Assembly: GCA_934162555.1 (NCBI GenBank)
Contig: CAKPJE010000075.1
Location: 1-5,419, forward strand
From: an uncultured Bacilli bacterium
Lineage (GTDB): Bacteria; Bacillota_I; Bacilli_A; RF39; UBA660
Direction of reading: 5' to 3'
DNA: 5,419 bases
The notes below the pieces were generated by a model. The model searched no databases. It was not told the DNA's origin and was given only the letters and a program-made list of their open reading frames with translations. Positions 5,414 to 5,419 of this stretch are shown one piece after another. The first letter of the stretch is position 1; the number at the start of each line of letters is the position of its first letter. A program made the position numbers and the translations under genes.

Positions 5414-5419
5414 ACCAAA

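Noticed and set aside
1..5419. CRISPR array, insertion sequence, tRNA or rRNA gene, phage or defence module
   Set aside because: No spaced repeats, transposase motifs, terminal inverted repeats, or GC-rich structured RNA gene outside the rpsD leader were seen.

Overview
The window looks like a chromosomal stretch from a very AT-rich, low-GC Gram-positive bacterium of the Bacilli side of the Firmicutes (for example an Erysipelotrichales or RF39-like gut lineage; the exact group is inference). The reasons are: an EzrA homologue, which is typical of Bacilli; a stand-alone rpsD with its own promoter and leader instead of rpsD in the alpha operon; a zinc-free (C-) S4; and strong AAGGAGG-type ribosome binding sites. 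All nine tryptophans in the recognised reading frames are TGG, and one gene ends in TGA, so the standard bacterial code applies and this is not a code-4 Mycoplasma.

Layout. 1-984 (-) is the 5' part of ezrA, cut by the left edge. 985-1256 is a divergent regulatory region with an extended -10 promoter for ezrA and a near-consensus promoter for rpsD. The rpsD promoter is followed by a leader of about 150 nt that can fold as a pseudoknot, fitting S4 autoregulation. 1257-1859 (+) is rpsD, whose stop codon is built into a strong intrinsic terminator. 1903-2301 (+) is an unrecognised 132-residue gene just past that terminator. 2291-2530 (-) is an unrecognised 79-residue gene overlapping it tail to tail by 11 bp. 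2531-2610 holds overlapping divergent promoters. 2611-3291 (+) is a short cis-prenyltransferase (UppS family), again with its stop inside a terminator hairpin. 3348-4370 (-) is a Sua5/YwlC-type threonylcarbamoyl-AMP synthase. 4371-4468 holds two back-to-back divergent promoters with directly abutting -35 boxes. 4469-5413 (+) is a MYG1-family (UPF0160) putative metal-dependent exonuclease/hydrolase. The last six bases hold nothing.

Functionally the window mixes core housekeeping: cell division (EzrA), undecaprenyl carrier lipid for the wall (UppS), the small ribosomal subunit (S4), tRNA t6A modification (Sua5), and a probable nucleic-acid hydrolase (MYG1). There is no sign of a mobile element, CRISPR array, phage or defence island. 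Most genes appear to be single-gene transcription units. Four of the predicted promoters place the start site only about 12-23 nt before the start codon, which makes the long rpsD leader stand out. I see no strong case for an undescribed system. The items most worth a second look are the rpsD leader fold, the two unknown small genes, and the Sua5/MYG1 divergent pair.
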